A stretch of 64,000 nt of DNA from assembly GCF_017963645.1 (NCBI RefSeq), contig NZ_JAGMWN010000006.1:295916-359915 (forward strand), read 5' to 3'. Source of the DNA: Marivibrio halodurans (GTDB lineage Bacteria; Pseudomonadota; Alphaproteobacteria; UBA8366; Aestuariispiraceae). A program made the position numbers and the translations under genes. Position 1 is the first letter of the stretch. Every line of letters begins with the position of its first letter. Under the pieces are notes generated by a model, which had not been told where the DNA came from, did no database searches, and saw only the letters and a list, made by a program, of their open reading frames with translations. Positions 25,356 to 33,655 of this stretch are shown in pieces.

Positions 25356-27638
25356 TCAGAAGGCGCAAAAGCTTCCGGCGATGTCCGCTTTATACTGGTT
25401 TCCGCGCCGGGGATAACCGTCCTCGACCGCATCGAAGCTGAAGGTACCGCGCAATCGCGAACCGGCTTCCAGCAATTGGACGGATCCCATATCGCGGTTT
25501 CGACCGAAATCGAAATTGCTGCGGAAGTTCGCATATTCCCGGCCACGATAGATGTCGAGTGTACCGACCGCGCCGTTTTCCAATCCGGGAATGGTGTTGT
25601 CGTCGTTCAAGGGAATATTGGCCGGCTCACGATATCTGTCGGGGATCATGATTTGAGCCACGACTCTGGTCGCATTTCCGACGCCTCCGGTACTCTCTAG
25701 CCGTACAGCGCGCCCCCCTTCCGCGGGAAGCACGGACGCCTGCACCGATAGGCGAGTCCCAACAGGCAGTGAGATTTGAAGGAAGGAATGCTGCACCGAC
25801 CCTATGGAGAGCGTGTTCTCGCAGGCTTGCGCCAACTGTCCGGGAATGGGGATCGTCGAGGGTGATGAGGGTTGCGGCTCGACCGGCATCACCGGCGATC
25901 CGATTTGGCCTTGCGACGCGGCATGATCCTGCAGTGCCCCGCGCGCCGCATCGATACCGCCCACCTCGCCATCGCTCAAGATGTCCGCGGCCATCCCCGA
26001 TCCCAGGGTAAGGGCCTCGGCACCCATTCCCTGCCCGGCGCCGTACGCCGTTATCGCAGCCGCGCTGCCCAGGGCGATCATTTGACCGAATTCCATTCCA
26101 AAGCCGCTGTCGGCCTCCTGCTGCCGGCGGGTCTCGGCGACGCGTATCGCCTCCAGCTCACGCCAAGCCTCCGTTTGGATCGCCAGGGCCAGCTTCCCCT
26201 CGACCTGCTTCGGCGTCTCCCCCGTCGCCAGGCGCGCATTTTCGTCGGCGCCGTTCTCGATCAATTCTTCGACGATCTCATAGGAATAGTGATCATATGC
26301 GACGTGCATTGGCGTCTGGTCGAACGCGGCCAGATTGCCGGTGGCGTTCCACCAACTCGGGATCACCCGCCAGTTCGCTCGGGCATCCACATAGGCGCCG
26401 GCGGCGATCAACAACTCCAAGGCGGCCTGGTATCCGTCCTTGTAGTCGTAATGCTCGCGCCAATCCGGCCGCCATCTGTCTTGGATAACCCAAGCCTTGC
26501 CGGTTGACTGCGCCCCGATGGCGATCGGTCCGGCCGTTCCCACCGCACCCGTCGGGCCGGCCGGAATCAGGACCGTTTCGTATAGCTGCCCCTGCCGCTC
26601 GATCCGAACGGTAAGACGAACCCCAGGCGACGCCCGGACGATCGCCGCGAAATCCTCGAATACGTGGACCGGCCGCCCGTTCACGGCCACGATCAAGTCG
26701 CCGTCCCGAAGCCCGGCCCGGTCCCCCGGAGCGCCCGGGACGACACCTCCGATCAACGGCAGCAGGTCGTTCTCGTCGATCGCCATGTCCCGTGATCCGT
26801 TGACCGCGACGATGTGCAGCGGTGTCACGCCGGCCTGACCGACACCGGGGCTTAGAAAGATGCGTCCGCCCACCGGGGCCGCCACCGGTTCGACCGAGGC
26901 GCCGCCGGTATTGGGGTCCAGGCCCTGTGCCAACAGCCAGGAAATGACCTCCGCATGCCCGAACTGGGCGGCGCGATGCATCGGTCGCATCCCATCGACG
27001 CCCACGGAATCGATCCGGGCCCCCAGTTCCGCCAGCCGCCGCACGAGCGCCGCGCGGCCGAAGCGCGCCGCCGTGTGCAGGGTTCCATCCAAAAGCTCCT
27101 GATCCACTTCCGCGCCGTGCTGGAGCATGAGGTCGGCGGCCTGCGGGCTGTGGACGAGGGCGAACACCGGATAGAGCGTCGACGGGATGCTGTATACCGA
27201 CCACGGTCCCTTGAGAACGCACCGGCCAGATGTCTTCTCCGCGTCGTCGCACCATCCGCCCAACAGGAAGGAATATGCGGTGAGTGGACCGCCATCGGCC
27301 CAGACCGCGTCCGTGACGGGGTCCTTATACTCACGCTCGTAGTTCAACAACTGGGTGCGCTGGATGAATTCCCAACTCAGCCCCCGGTTCGGGTCCGCCC
27401 CGCCGTCGAGCGCCGCCGATACGATATCGATCCGATCGGCGACCAATCCGTAAACCAGCGCCTCGAACAACTCATCGCGGTTCCGGGTGGTCATTACCTT
27501 TTCGTGCTGGCTCCGTGAATCCAGGCGACTGAAATCACCGAAATACCCGCTGTCCGTCACCACTGGCGTGAGGCATCCGGCGACCGAAATTAAACTGAAT
27601 AAAAGCACATAGCGAATCTTGGAAAGGTCAGCTGGCAT
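25356..27638 (-). CDS. Large lipoprotein with ankyrin repeats flanking a PDZ domain
   Basis: 760 residues. A signal peptide ends in lipobox VAGC (Cys22, Leu at +2). Ankyrin-type helices appear near 57-85, 150-245 (GTLHTAARFGRAALVRRLAELGARID, MRPMHRAAQFGHAEVISWLLAQGLDPN) and 270-282. A PDZ-like unit follows at about 286-358: NDLLPLIGGVVPGAPGDRAGLRDGDLIVAVNGRPV and a strand pair ending YETVLIP. Ankyrin repeats resume at 402-475 (YQAALELLIAAGAYVDAR, VEELIENGADENARL). A Gly/Ala-rich linker leads to a beta-rich C-terminal domain (about 610-760). It likely acts at the periplasmic or outer face as a protein-binding scaffold. I know no named family with this order. Confidence 0.8.
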   Translation of the reverse strand: MPADLSKIRYVLLFSLISVAGCLTPVVTDSGYFGDFSRLDSRSQHEKVMTTRNRDELFEALVYGLVADRIDIVSAALDGGADPNRGLSWEFIQRTQLLNYEREYKDPVTDAVWADGGPLTAYSFLLGGWCDDAEKTSGRCVLKGPWSVYSIPSTLYPVFALVHSPQAADLMLQHGAEVDQELLDGTLHTAARFGRAALVRRLAELGARIDSVGVDGMRPMHRAAQFGHAEVISWLLAQGLDPNTGGASVEPVAAPVGGRIFLSPGVGQAGVTPLHIVAVNGSRDMAIDENDLLPLIGGVVPGAPGDRAGLRDGDLIVAVNGRPVHVFEDFAAIVRASPGVRLTVRIERQGQLYETVLIPAGPTGAVGTAGPIAIGAQSTGKAWVIQDRWRPDWREHYDYKDGYQAALELLIAAGAYVDARANWRVIPSWWNATGNLAAFDQTPMHVAYDHYSYEIVEELIENGADENARLATGETPKQVEGKLALAIQTEAWRELEAIRVAETRRQQEADSGFGMEFGQMIALGSAAAITAYGAGQGMGAEALTLGSGMAADILSDGEVGGIDAARGALQDHAASQGQIGSPVMPVEPQPSSPSTIPIPGQLAQACENTLSIGSVQHSFLQISLPVGTRLSVQASVLPAEGGRAVRLESTGGVGNATRVVAQIMIPDRYREPANIPLNDDNTIPGLENGAVGTLDIYRGREYANFRSNFDFGRNRDMGSVQLLEAGSRLRGTFSFDAVEDGYPRRGNQYKADIAGSFCAF

Positions 27639-27912
27639 GGATGCGAACCCCGACTCCGTTTAGAACAATACAATTTAAGCAAAATCACTATTGTCGGGAA
27701 TCCTAGGGGTGTCATTACAAAAAGGAGTCGGGCGATATGTATCATCGCCACGCCGGCCTTGTTTCACTCTTGTTTCAATAAGGTATTGTTGGAGGGCGCG
27801 GGGACGATGAGAACGGGGCGTAGGGGAAACGGGCGTAGGCTATAAGCACGACCACCCGTGGCTGGCCGATTGCCTCGTCCTCATTGCCTCGGCCGAGTAG
27901 TTCCGCGCGCCC
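27639..27912. promoter_or_regulatory. AT-rich intergenic region upstream of the ankyrin/PDZ lipoprotein
   Basis: 274 bases with no gene. The part at about 27660-27790 is clearly AT-richer than the flanks, with runs of A/T such as ACAATTTAAGCAAAATCAC and TTGTTTCACTCTTGTTTC. The lipoprotein promoter (minus) should be here but I cannot assign hexamers with confidence. Confidence 0.35.
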
Positions 27913-29055
27913 CTATTCAGCGAGATAATACTGCATGCCGAACCAGCGCCAGCGTCCCGTCGGCGTCGGCACGGTGCAGTTGATGCGCGTGCGCCCGGCC
28001 GCGAAGGGTTGATCGAAACGCAGCTCGACCCGGGGGCCCAACTGCTCCATCCGCTCCACCCGGCCGGTGGCGGAGTGATAGCAGGCGATGTCCTTCGGCC
28101 ACTCCACCGGCTCCGCCAGGGTGAAGCCGAAGGTCGGCGGATTCTCCGCGCCGGGCGCGCCGAGATCGGGATCGTCCGGGGTCACGTCGCTGGCCGGGAA
28201 GGGGAGCGCGTTGACGATGCGCACGAAACGGTCGATGCCGCCGAAACTCTCGTTCACCGGAAAACGCGGCAAGTAATAGCGCGGTGTATGCCGCCCGATG
28301 GCCCCGGAATGCTGGCCGAAGGCGTGGCTGTAGCCGGCCTCGGCCACCATCTCCATCAACTGGCCGCTGGCCTCGCCATAGGGAAAAGCGAAGAGCGTGG
28401 GGGCGGCGCCCAGCTCCTCCTCCAGCCGTTCGGCCGCGCGGGTGATCTCCCGCCGCGCGCGCACCGGCGACAGGGTCGGCATGTGCGCGTGCGCGACCGT
28501 GTGGTTGCCGATCTCGACCCCTCCGGCATGCAGGTCGCGGATCTGCTCCCAGGACATGATGCCGCCCAGGCCACGGTCGACCGGATCGGTCGAGACGAAG
28601 ACGGTGAAGGGCAGGCCCGCAGCCTTGAGCCGGGGCCAAGCCTCCGTGTAGATCGAGGCATAGGCGTCGTCGATGGTGATCGCCACCGTGCGCGGCGGCA
28701 GCGCCTCCCCCTTCGCCAGCGCGGAGACGACGGTCGAGAGCGGCACGACATTATAGCGAGGCTTGGAGAGTTCCTCGATATGCGCCTCGAACTGGTCGAG
28801 GCGGATATTGGTGGTCGGAAACGCGGTTTCGCCGAAGCGATGATAGATCAGCACCACGGCGGCCTGGGAATCATCCGGCCCCCCACCGCGCGCCCCGGCT
28901 TCCGATCCGTCGGCCGCGGATTGCGCGCGCGCCGCCCCGCCACCGGCCGGCATGCCGATTGCCAGGGCAAGGAGGATCAGGGGGAGCACCGACAGGGCGC
29001 GCCACGACGGCGCGCCTCGTGTCGCGATCGTTTTCACGCCTTCATTCCACTTCAT
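27913..29055 (-). CDS. Secreted polysaccharide deacetylase (NodB/CE4 domain)
   Basis: 380 residues. A signal peptide or anchor (about 20-45, LSVLPLILLALAIGMPAGG) is followed by a low-complexity Gly/Ala stretch. The NodB domain begins VVLIYHRFG; the catalytic Asp pair is in VAITIDDAYASIY, the metal His pair in GNHTVAHAHMPT (H-x3-H), then FAFPYGEAS. The last ~80 residues form a beta-rich accessory domain ending WFGMQYYLAE. CE4 enzymes remove N- or O-acetyl groups from cell-surface glycans. There are no glycan-synthesis genes next to it, so the substrate is unknown. Confidence 0.88.
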   Translation of the reverse strand: MKWNEGVKTIATRGAPSWRALSVLPLILLALAIGMPAGGGAARAQSAADGSEAGARGGGPDDSQAAVVLIYHRFGETAFPTTNIRLDQFEAHIEELSKPRYNVVPLSTVVSALAKGEALPPRTVAITIDDAYASIYTEAWPRLKAAGLPFTVFVSTDPVDRGLGGIMSWEQIRDLHAGGVEIGNHTVAHAHMPTLSPVRARREITRAAERLEEELGAAPTLFAFPYGEASGQLMEMVAEAGYSHAFGQHSGAIGRHTPRYYLPRFPVNESFGGIDRFVRIVNALPFPASDVTPDDPDLGAPGAENPPTFGFTLAEPVEWPKDIACYHSATGRVERMEQLGPRVELRFDQPFAAGRTRINCTVPTPTGRWRWFGMQYYLAE

Positions 29056-29302
29056 GGGCGCAGTCTAGCCTTGTGGAGCGGGCGGAAACAACGAAGAACC
29101 AATGGACTAGGGAGGGATACCTATGAAGCGCTCCCTATTTTCCTCCTTGATGGCTCGACCCATGACGCGCTTGTAAGCCGGGCCCGTCCCCGCCACCTTT
29201 GAACGGACGGCATCCCGGACCCCGATATTCCCCCGGATATCGCTTCCGATATCGCTTGTAGGAGCCGCCGGTTCCCCGATTCACCGAGGAGACTTTCGAC
29301 GC

Positions 29303-29893
29303 ATGCCCGAAACGATCGATCAAGCCGCGCTCGACCAGATGTTCCTGGAAGCCCGCACGCACAACGTCTGGCTGGACCGGGAGGTGTCGGACGATCTTCT
29401 GCGCCGCGCCTATGAATTGGCCCGCATGGCGCCCACCAGCGCCAACTGCCAGCCGATGCGCGTCCTCTTCATCCGCTCGAAGGCGGAGAAGGAAAAGCTC
29501 GATCCCTGCCTTTCCCAGGGCAATCGGGAAAAGACCATGGCCGCGCCCGTTACCGCGATCGTCGCGCATGACACGGCCTTTTACGAGCAACTGCCCTGGT
29601 TGTTTCCCCATACCGACGCGCGTAGCTGGTTCGCGGGCGATGCGGCGAAGGCGGAAACGAACGCGTTCCGCAACGGTTCGCTCCAGGGGGCCTATCTGCT
29701 GCTCGCCTGCCGGGCGGTCGGGCTTGATTGCGGGCCGATGTCGGGATTCGACAACGACAAGGTGGATGCCGCGTTTCTCGCCGGGACCGGGTGGAAATCG
29801 AACTTCCTGATGAATATCGGCCATGGCGATCCCGCGGCCCTTCGGCCGCGCGGGCCGCGTCCGGCCTTCGACGATTTCTGTCGCATCCTGTAA
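29303..29893 (+). CDS. Nitroreductase-family malonic semialdehyde reductase (RutE/HadB-like)
   Basis: 196 residues, the RutE length. Motifs: [21 protein letters not shown] (FMN phosphate site), [34 protein letters not shown] and [11 protein letters not shown]. RutE reduces malonic semialdehyde to 3-hydroxypropionate in uracil breakdown. No other rut genes are here, so a general aldehyde or quinone reductase role is possible. A pair of 10-base direct repeats (GATATCGCTT at 29236 and 29248) lies in its leader. Confidence 0.85.
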   Translation: MPETIDQAALDQMFLEARTHNVWLDREVSDDLLRRAYELARMAPTSANCQPMRVLFIRSKAEKEKLDPCLSQGNREKTMAAPVTAIVAHDTAFYEQLPWLFPHTDARSWFAGDAAKAETNAFRNGSLQGAYLLLACRAVGLDCGPMSGFDNDKVDAAFLAGTGWKSNFLMNIGHGDPAALRPRGPRPAFDDFCRIL

Positions 29894-29935
29894 CCCTGTA
29901 ACCGGTCCCATCCGTTCGGGGAGCCCCCTTCGCCG

Positions 29936-30694
29936 ATGAGTCTGATCCTCACCCTCGATACCGCGCTGGATGCTTGCACCGTCGCCCTGGGCCGGTCGGG
30001 CGTTCTCGTCGCCGGCCGGCACGAGCCGATGCGGCGCGGGCAGGCGGAGGCGCTCGCCCCGATGATCGACGCCGTGATGGCGGAGGCCGGGGCGCGGCCC
30101 GCGGCCCTCGATGCGATCGCCGTGACGGTGGGGCCGGGCGCCTTCACCGGCATGCGCATCGGGATCGCGGCGGCGCGGGGATTGGCACTGGCCCTCGACC
30201 GACCGGCCTTCGGTCTCACCACCACCGAGGCGATCGCGGCGAGCCAGCCGGAGGCGGGTGTCGGCGCCACCAGTTCGGAGGTGGGGGCCCCCCTATTGAT
30301 CGCGATAGAGACCAAGCGCCAGGACCTCTATCTCGCCCTCGTTCCGGCGGGCCGCGGGGCGGGGGGCGGTTCCGCGCCCGTCGCCTGCCCGCCGGAGGAA
30401 GCGGTGGCCTGGTTGGAGAAGACCGGCGCCGCCGGGTGGCGGAAGGGTCTCCTGCTCGCCGGCGACGGCACGGCCCGGGCCGGCGCGGCGTTGACGGCCG
30501 CCGGACTGCACTGGCGCCCGGCCGGTGGACCGGCCCTGCCCGCGCCGGAGGCACTCGCGACGCTGGCCGAGGCGGCTCGTGTCGCGGGGCCGCCCGGAAC
30601 CCCGCCAGAGCCGCTATATCTCCGCCCGCCCGACGCCACTCCGCCGCGTCCGCCGGCTTGGCGCGCCGCCCCGGGCGACGGCCGTGACTCATAA
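29936..30694 (+). CDS. tsaB: TsaB, tRNA threonylcarbamoyladenosine (t6A) synthesis protein
   Basis: 252 residues of the actin-like ATPase fold. It starts LILTLDTALDACTVAL and has AVTVGPGAFTGMRIGIAAARGLALALDRP and LIAIETKRQDLYLALV. TsaB scaffolds TsaD and TsaE in making t6A on ANN-decoding tRNAs. The C-terminal half is Pro/Ala-rich, as often in high-GC species. It overlaps the rimI-like gene by 11 bases, the usual tsaB-rimI pair. Confidence 0.93.
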   Translation: MSLILTLDTALDACTVALGRSGVLVAGRHEPMRRGQAEALAPMIDAVMAEAGARPAALDAIAVTVGPGAFTGMRIGIAAARGLALALDRPAFGLTTTEAIAASQPEAGVGATSSEVGAPLLIAIETKRQDLYLALVPAGRGAGGGSAPVACPPEEAVAWLEKTGAAGWRKGLLLAGDGTARAGAALTAAGLHWRPAGGPALPAPEALATLAEAARVAGPPGTPPEPLYLRPPDATPPRPPAWRAAPGDGRDS

Positions 30695-31142
30695 GGCGGC
30701 CATCGAAATTCGGCCGGCCGGCGGGGCGGCCTTCAAGGTGATCGCCGCGCTCTACGGCGCCTGCTTCGAGGATGATTGGCCGGAACCGTCCGTCGCGGAA
30801 TTGATGAACAGCCCCGGCGTCTGGGGCTTGGTGGCGATGGTCGACGCGACACCGGCGGGTTTCGTCCTGGCCCGCGTCATCGCGCGCGAGGCGGAGATCC
30901 TGGCCATCGGCACGGTACCGGCCCAACGGCGCGCCGGCCTCGCCCGTGCCCTGATGACTCGCGCGATCGCCATCGCCGCGCCACATGCGGATGCGATGTT
31001 CCTGGAAGTCGGCGCCGACAATCCGTCCGCGCGGGCACTATACTTGTCGCTGGACTTTCACGAAGTCGGATTGCGTCGCGACTATTACAGGCGCGCCGAT
31101 GGACGGCGGGTCGATGCAAGGATTCTTAAGTGTGAGTTTTAG
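30684..31142 (+). CDS. rimI: RimI-type GNAT N-acetyltransferase
   Basis: 152 residues from GTG 30684, overlapping the tsaB end. GNAT motif A is ILAIGTVPAQRRAGLARALMTRAIAIA (acetyl-CoA pyrophosphate loop RRAGLA), followed by MFLEVGADNPSARALYLSLDFHEVGLRRDYYRR. RimI acetylates the N-terminal alanine of ribosomal protein S18. The pairing with tsaB supports RimI over other GNATs. The first ~10 residues depend on the GTG choice. Confidence 0.9.
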   Translation: MTHKAAIEIRPAGGAAFKVIAALYGACFEDDWPEPSVAELMNSPGVWGLVAMVDATPAGFVLARVIAREAEILAIGTVPAQRRAGLARALMTRAIAIAAPHADAMFLEVGADNPSARALYLSLDFHEVGLRRDYYRRADGRRVDARILKCEF

Positions 31143-31541
31143 CCGAGGACTCTTCGAAATTCGACTTATCCTGGTTACCGTGAATTGCCGTCAGTATTGA
31201 ATTCTTTATCTTGCAAGGCTATATGGCGCGCGATACCGTCTCTTGACGATGTTTCTTGATGTTTAGTTCCGATATTCGGCCATGTTGAAATCGTATCATC
31301 GGCGCCGTGAAGAGATATCGTGATGAACTGGTGTCGTAAGCGCGGAGGATAGGGTCGCCGGGTTAAGGGTCGGGGGGCGGCTTGACCGTTCCGCCCAGCC
31401 CGGTCTCGACAAGCTTGGCCGCGACCGGGCCAACCCGATTCGGGCCGGCCGGGGGTGCGCCCCCTGGACCGTATCCGGCATCTTGCACGGGGTGCGTCCG
31501 TTTCGACGGTCGCTCCGACGAGAGGAAAGTGGAACGAAACA
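31143..31541. promoter_or_regulatory. Leader/promoter region of mucR
   Basis: 399 bases with no gene. 31143-31330 is AT-rich with many TA steps (for example TTGAATTCTTTATCTTGC), unlike the GC-rich rest. MucR/Ros proteins bind AT-rich DNA and repress their own genes, so autoregulatory sites are expected here. A TTGACG near 31242 lacks a good -10. 31340-31541 is GC-rich leader with no clear element. Confidence 0.4.
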
Positions 31542-31964
31542 ATGACCGAAGCATCGGAAAACGATATTTCGTCGACGGAAATCCTGGGGCTGACCTCGGA
31601 GATTGTCGCCGCGCATGTCTCGAACAACACGGTGGCGACCGCCGACCTGCCGCAGTTGATCGAACAGGTCTACAAGACCCTCTCCCAGGTCGGTAAGGGC
31701 ACCGAGGTCGCGCAGGACAAGCCGACCCCGGCGGTGCCGATCAAGAAGTCGATCACGCCCGACTACATCATTTGCCTGGAGGACGGGAAGCGGTTGAAGA
31801 TGCTGAAGCGGCATCTGAAGACCGCCTATGACATGACTCCCGAGGAGTACAAGGAGCGTTGGAATCTGCCGGCGGACTACCCGATGGTCGCGCCGAACTA
31901 TGCCAAGCAACGTTCGAAACTGGCCAAGCAGATCGGTCTCGGAACGCGCCCGCGCAAGGCCTGA
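31542..31964 (+). CDS. mucR: MucR/Ros family transcriptional regulator with altered zinc finger
   Basis: 140 residues. The N-terminal oligomerisation part reads ILGLTSEIVAAHVSNNTV. The finger region is YIICLEDGKRLKMLKRHLKTAYDMTPEEYKERW, then LPADYPMVAPNYAKQRSKLAKQIGLG, highly characteristic of MucR. Ligand positions are Cys78, Asp81 and His91, but the next histidine positions are Ala95 and Tyr96, so classical zinc binding looks lost. MucR proteins are global repressors that bind AT-rich DNA, with H-NS-like behaviour. ATG 31542 matches the family start. Confidence 0.93.
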   Translation: MTEASENDISSTEILGLTSEIVAAHVSNNTVATADLPQLIEQVYKTLSQVGKGTEVAQDKPTPAVPIKKSITPDYIICLEDGKRLKMLKRHLKTAYDMTPEEYKERWNLPADYPMVAPNYAKQRSKLAKQIGLGTRPRKA

Positions 31965-32040
31965 CCGGCTGGAGGCCGGTTCCGTCGGCACGGTTTGCCG
32001 GGGCAACCCAGCCTTCCGGGACGGGCGGCCGGGGGGCGAT

Positions 32041-32054
32041 TTTCCCGCGGGAAA
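32041..32054. promoter_or_regulatory. 14-bp perfect palindrome upstream of fur
   Basis: TTTCCCGCGGGAAA is self-complementary and lies 148 bases before the fur ATG. It could be an operator for a dimeric repressor. It has no terminator-like T run. Confidence 0.3.
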
Positions 32055-32202
32055 GTGAACTGCCGCCGTGGGAAGGCGCGGTACGTGCGACGCGAACCGG
32101 TTGGCCTGATGGCGGCACGCCTTTATACTCCCCGCCAATGAAGGAGCCGTCCGCCATGGCGCGGCCGACCGGGCGTCGCGGGCAGGGGACCAGGGAGCAG
32201 GC

Positions 32203-32652
32203 ATGACCGACACGCCGCAGCGCGATCCCGAGCGGATCGAACGTCTCTGCCAGGAGAAGGGCCTGAAGATGACCGGCCAGCGCCGTGTCATCGCCCGGGT
32301 CCTTTCCGAAAGCGACGATCACCCCGATGTCGAGATGTTGCATGCGCGGGCGATCGCGATCGACCCGAAGATCAGCATCGCCACGGTCTATCGCACCGTG
32401 CGGCTGTTCGAGGACGAGGATATCCTCACCCGCCATGATTTCGGCGACGGCCGGGCGCGCTACGAGGAAGTGCCGGAGGAACATCACGATCATTTGATCG
32501 ATATCGATTCCGGCGAGGTCATCGAGTTCACGAACGAGGCGATCGAATCCTTGCAGGAGGAGGTCGCCCGCAAGCTCGGTTATCGACTGATGGATCACCG
32601 TCTGGAACTCTACGGCGTGCGGCTCGACAAGAAGGACCGTGGCAGGAAGTAG
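32203..32652 (+). CDS. fur: Fur-family transcriptional regulator (Fur/Mur)
   Basis: 149 residues. The winged-helix part has GLKMTGQRRVIARVLSES and the recognition helix PKISIATVYRTVRLFEDEDIL. The metal site segment is YEEVPEEHHDHLIDIDSGEVIEF. There is no C-terminal CxxC pair, which fits the alphaproteobacterial Fur/Mur branch, where manganese or iron can be the sensed metal. Which metal is sensed cannot be told. It stands between mucR and olsB. Confidence 0.9.
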   Translation: MTDTPQRDPERIERLCQEKGLKMTGQRRVIARVLSESDDHPDVEMLHARAIAIDPKISIATVYRTVRLFEDEDILTRHDFGDGRARYEEVPEEHHDHLIDIDSGEVIEFTNEAIESLQEEVARKLGYRLMDHRLELYGVRLDKKDRGRK

Positions 32653-32712
32653 GATCAGCATGCCGGAGGGCCCGGGGACGTCCCCGTCCCCGCCGCCGGC
32701 CACGCCAGAGGT

Positions 32713-33615
32713 ATGGATTTGACCGATACCGACCCCCCGACGGACGAGCCGGCCGGGACACCCCGTGCCGGCATGGACACGCCGGATCTTAAGCCGGAGA
32801 CCCAGCCGGGCCGGGCCAAGCTCGACGGCTATCTCGCCCAGTTGACCGAGGGCAATTTGCGTATCCGCCTGGCGGAGAGCGCGGCGGATTTGCTCGCCTC
32901 CCAGCGGTTGCGCTACCGCGTCTTCTACGAGGAGATGACGGCCAAGCCGAGCCCGGAAATGGCCGCCGATCATCGCGATTTCGACGCGTTCGACCCACAG
33001 GCGGACCATCTGCTCGTCTGCGATACCTCGCTGGGTGAGGGGGCGGACGGCGTCGTCGGGACCTACCGGCTGTTCCGCGGGCTACAGGCCAAGGCCTTCG
33101 GTCGCTTCTACACGGTGGACGAATATGATATCGCCGCCTTGCTGGAGCGCGAGAACGAGGTGCTGGAGCTCGGCCGTTCCTGCGTCGCGCCCGATTATCG
33201 CACGCGCCATGTGATGGAATTGCTCTGGCGCGGCATCGCCGCCTATGTCTTCCACTACGATATCGGCGTGATGTTCGGCTGCGCCAGCATCCCCGGCACG
33301 GATGTGGACGAGCTCGCCCTGCCGCTCAGCTATCTCCACCACAACCATCTGGCGCCGGAGGATCGTCGTCCGGTCGCGGTGCCCGAACGCTATGTCAGCA
33401 TGGATCGGATTCCGGCCGATGATCTCGACCGCAAGAAGGGGCTGGCGGCGCTTCCGCCCCTGATCAAGGGCTATCTTCGCCTCGGCGGCTATGTCGGCGA
33501 CGGCGCCGTCGTCGATCCGCAGTTCGATACCACGGATGTCTGCATCGTGGTCGAGACGCAGCGTGTCACCGACCGATACTTCAAGCACTACGCCCGCCGT
33601 GCCGGCGAGGGCTGA
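32713..33615 (+). CDS. olsB: OlsB, L-ornithine N(alpha)-acyltransferase
   Basis: 300 residues. After a Pro/Asp-rich start (about 35 residues) comes the GNAT-like acyltransferase domain: IRLAESAADLLASQRLRYRVFYEEM, HLLVCDT, VVGTYRLF, VLELGRSCVAPDYRTRHVMELLWRGIAAYV and GCASIPGTD. OlsB adds a 3-hydroxyacyl chain from acyl-ACP to ornithine, giving lyso-ornithine lipid, a phosphate-free membrane lipid precursor. The partner acyltransferase olsA follows directly. Confidence 0.92.
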   Translation: MDLTDTDPPTDEPAGTPRAGMDTPDLKPETQPGRAKLDGYLAQLTEGNLRIRLAESAADLLASQRLRYRVFYEEMTAKPSPEMAADHRDFDAFDPQADHLLVCDTSLGEGADGVVGTYRLFRGLQAKAFGRFYTVDEYDIAALLERENEVLELGRSCVAPDYRTRHVMELLWRGIAAYVFHYDIGVMFGCASIPGTDVDELALPLSYLHHNHLAPEDRRPVAVPERYVSMDRIPADDLDRKKGLAALPPLIKGYLRLGGYVGDGAVVDPQFDTTDVCIVVETQRVTDRYFKHYARRAGEG

Positions 33616-33655
33616 GGCACGGGCCGGCCGGGAGGCCGTCGTCGGGCGCGCGGCG

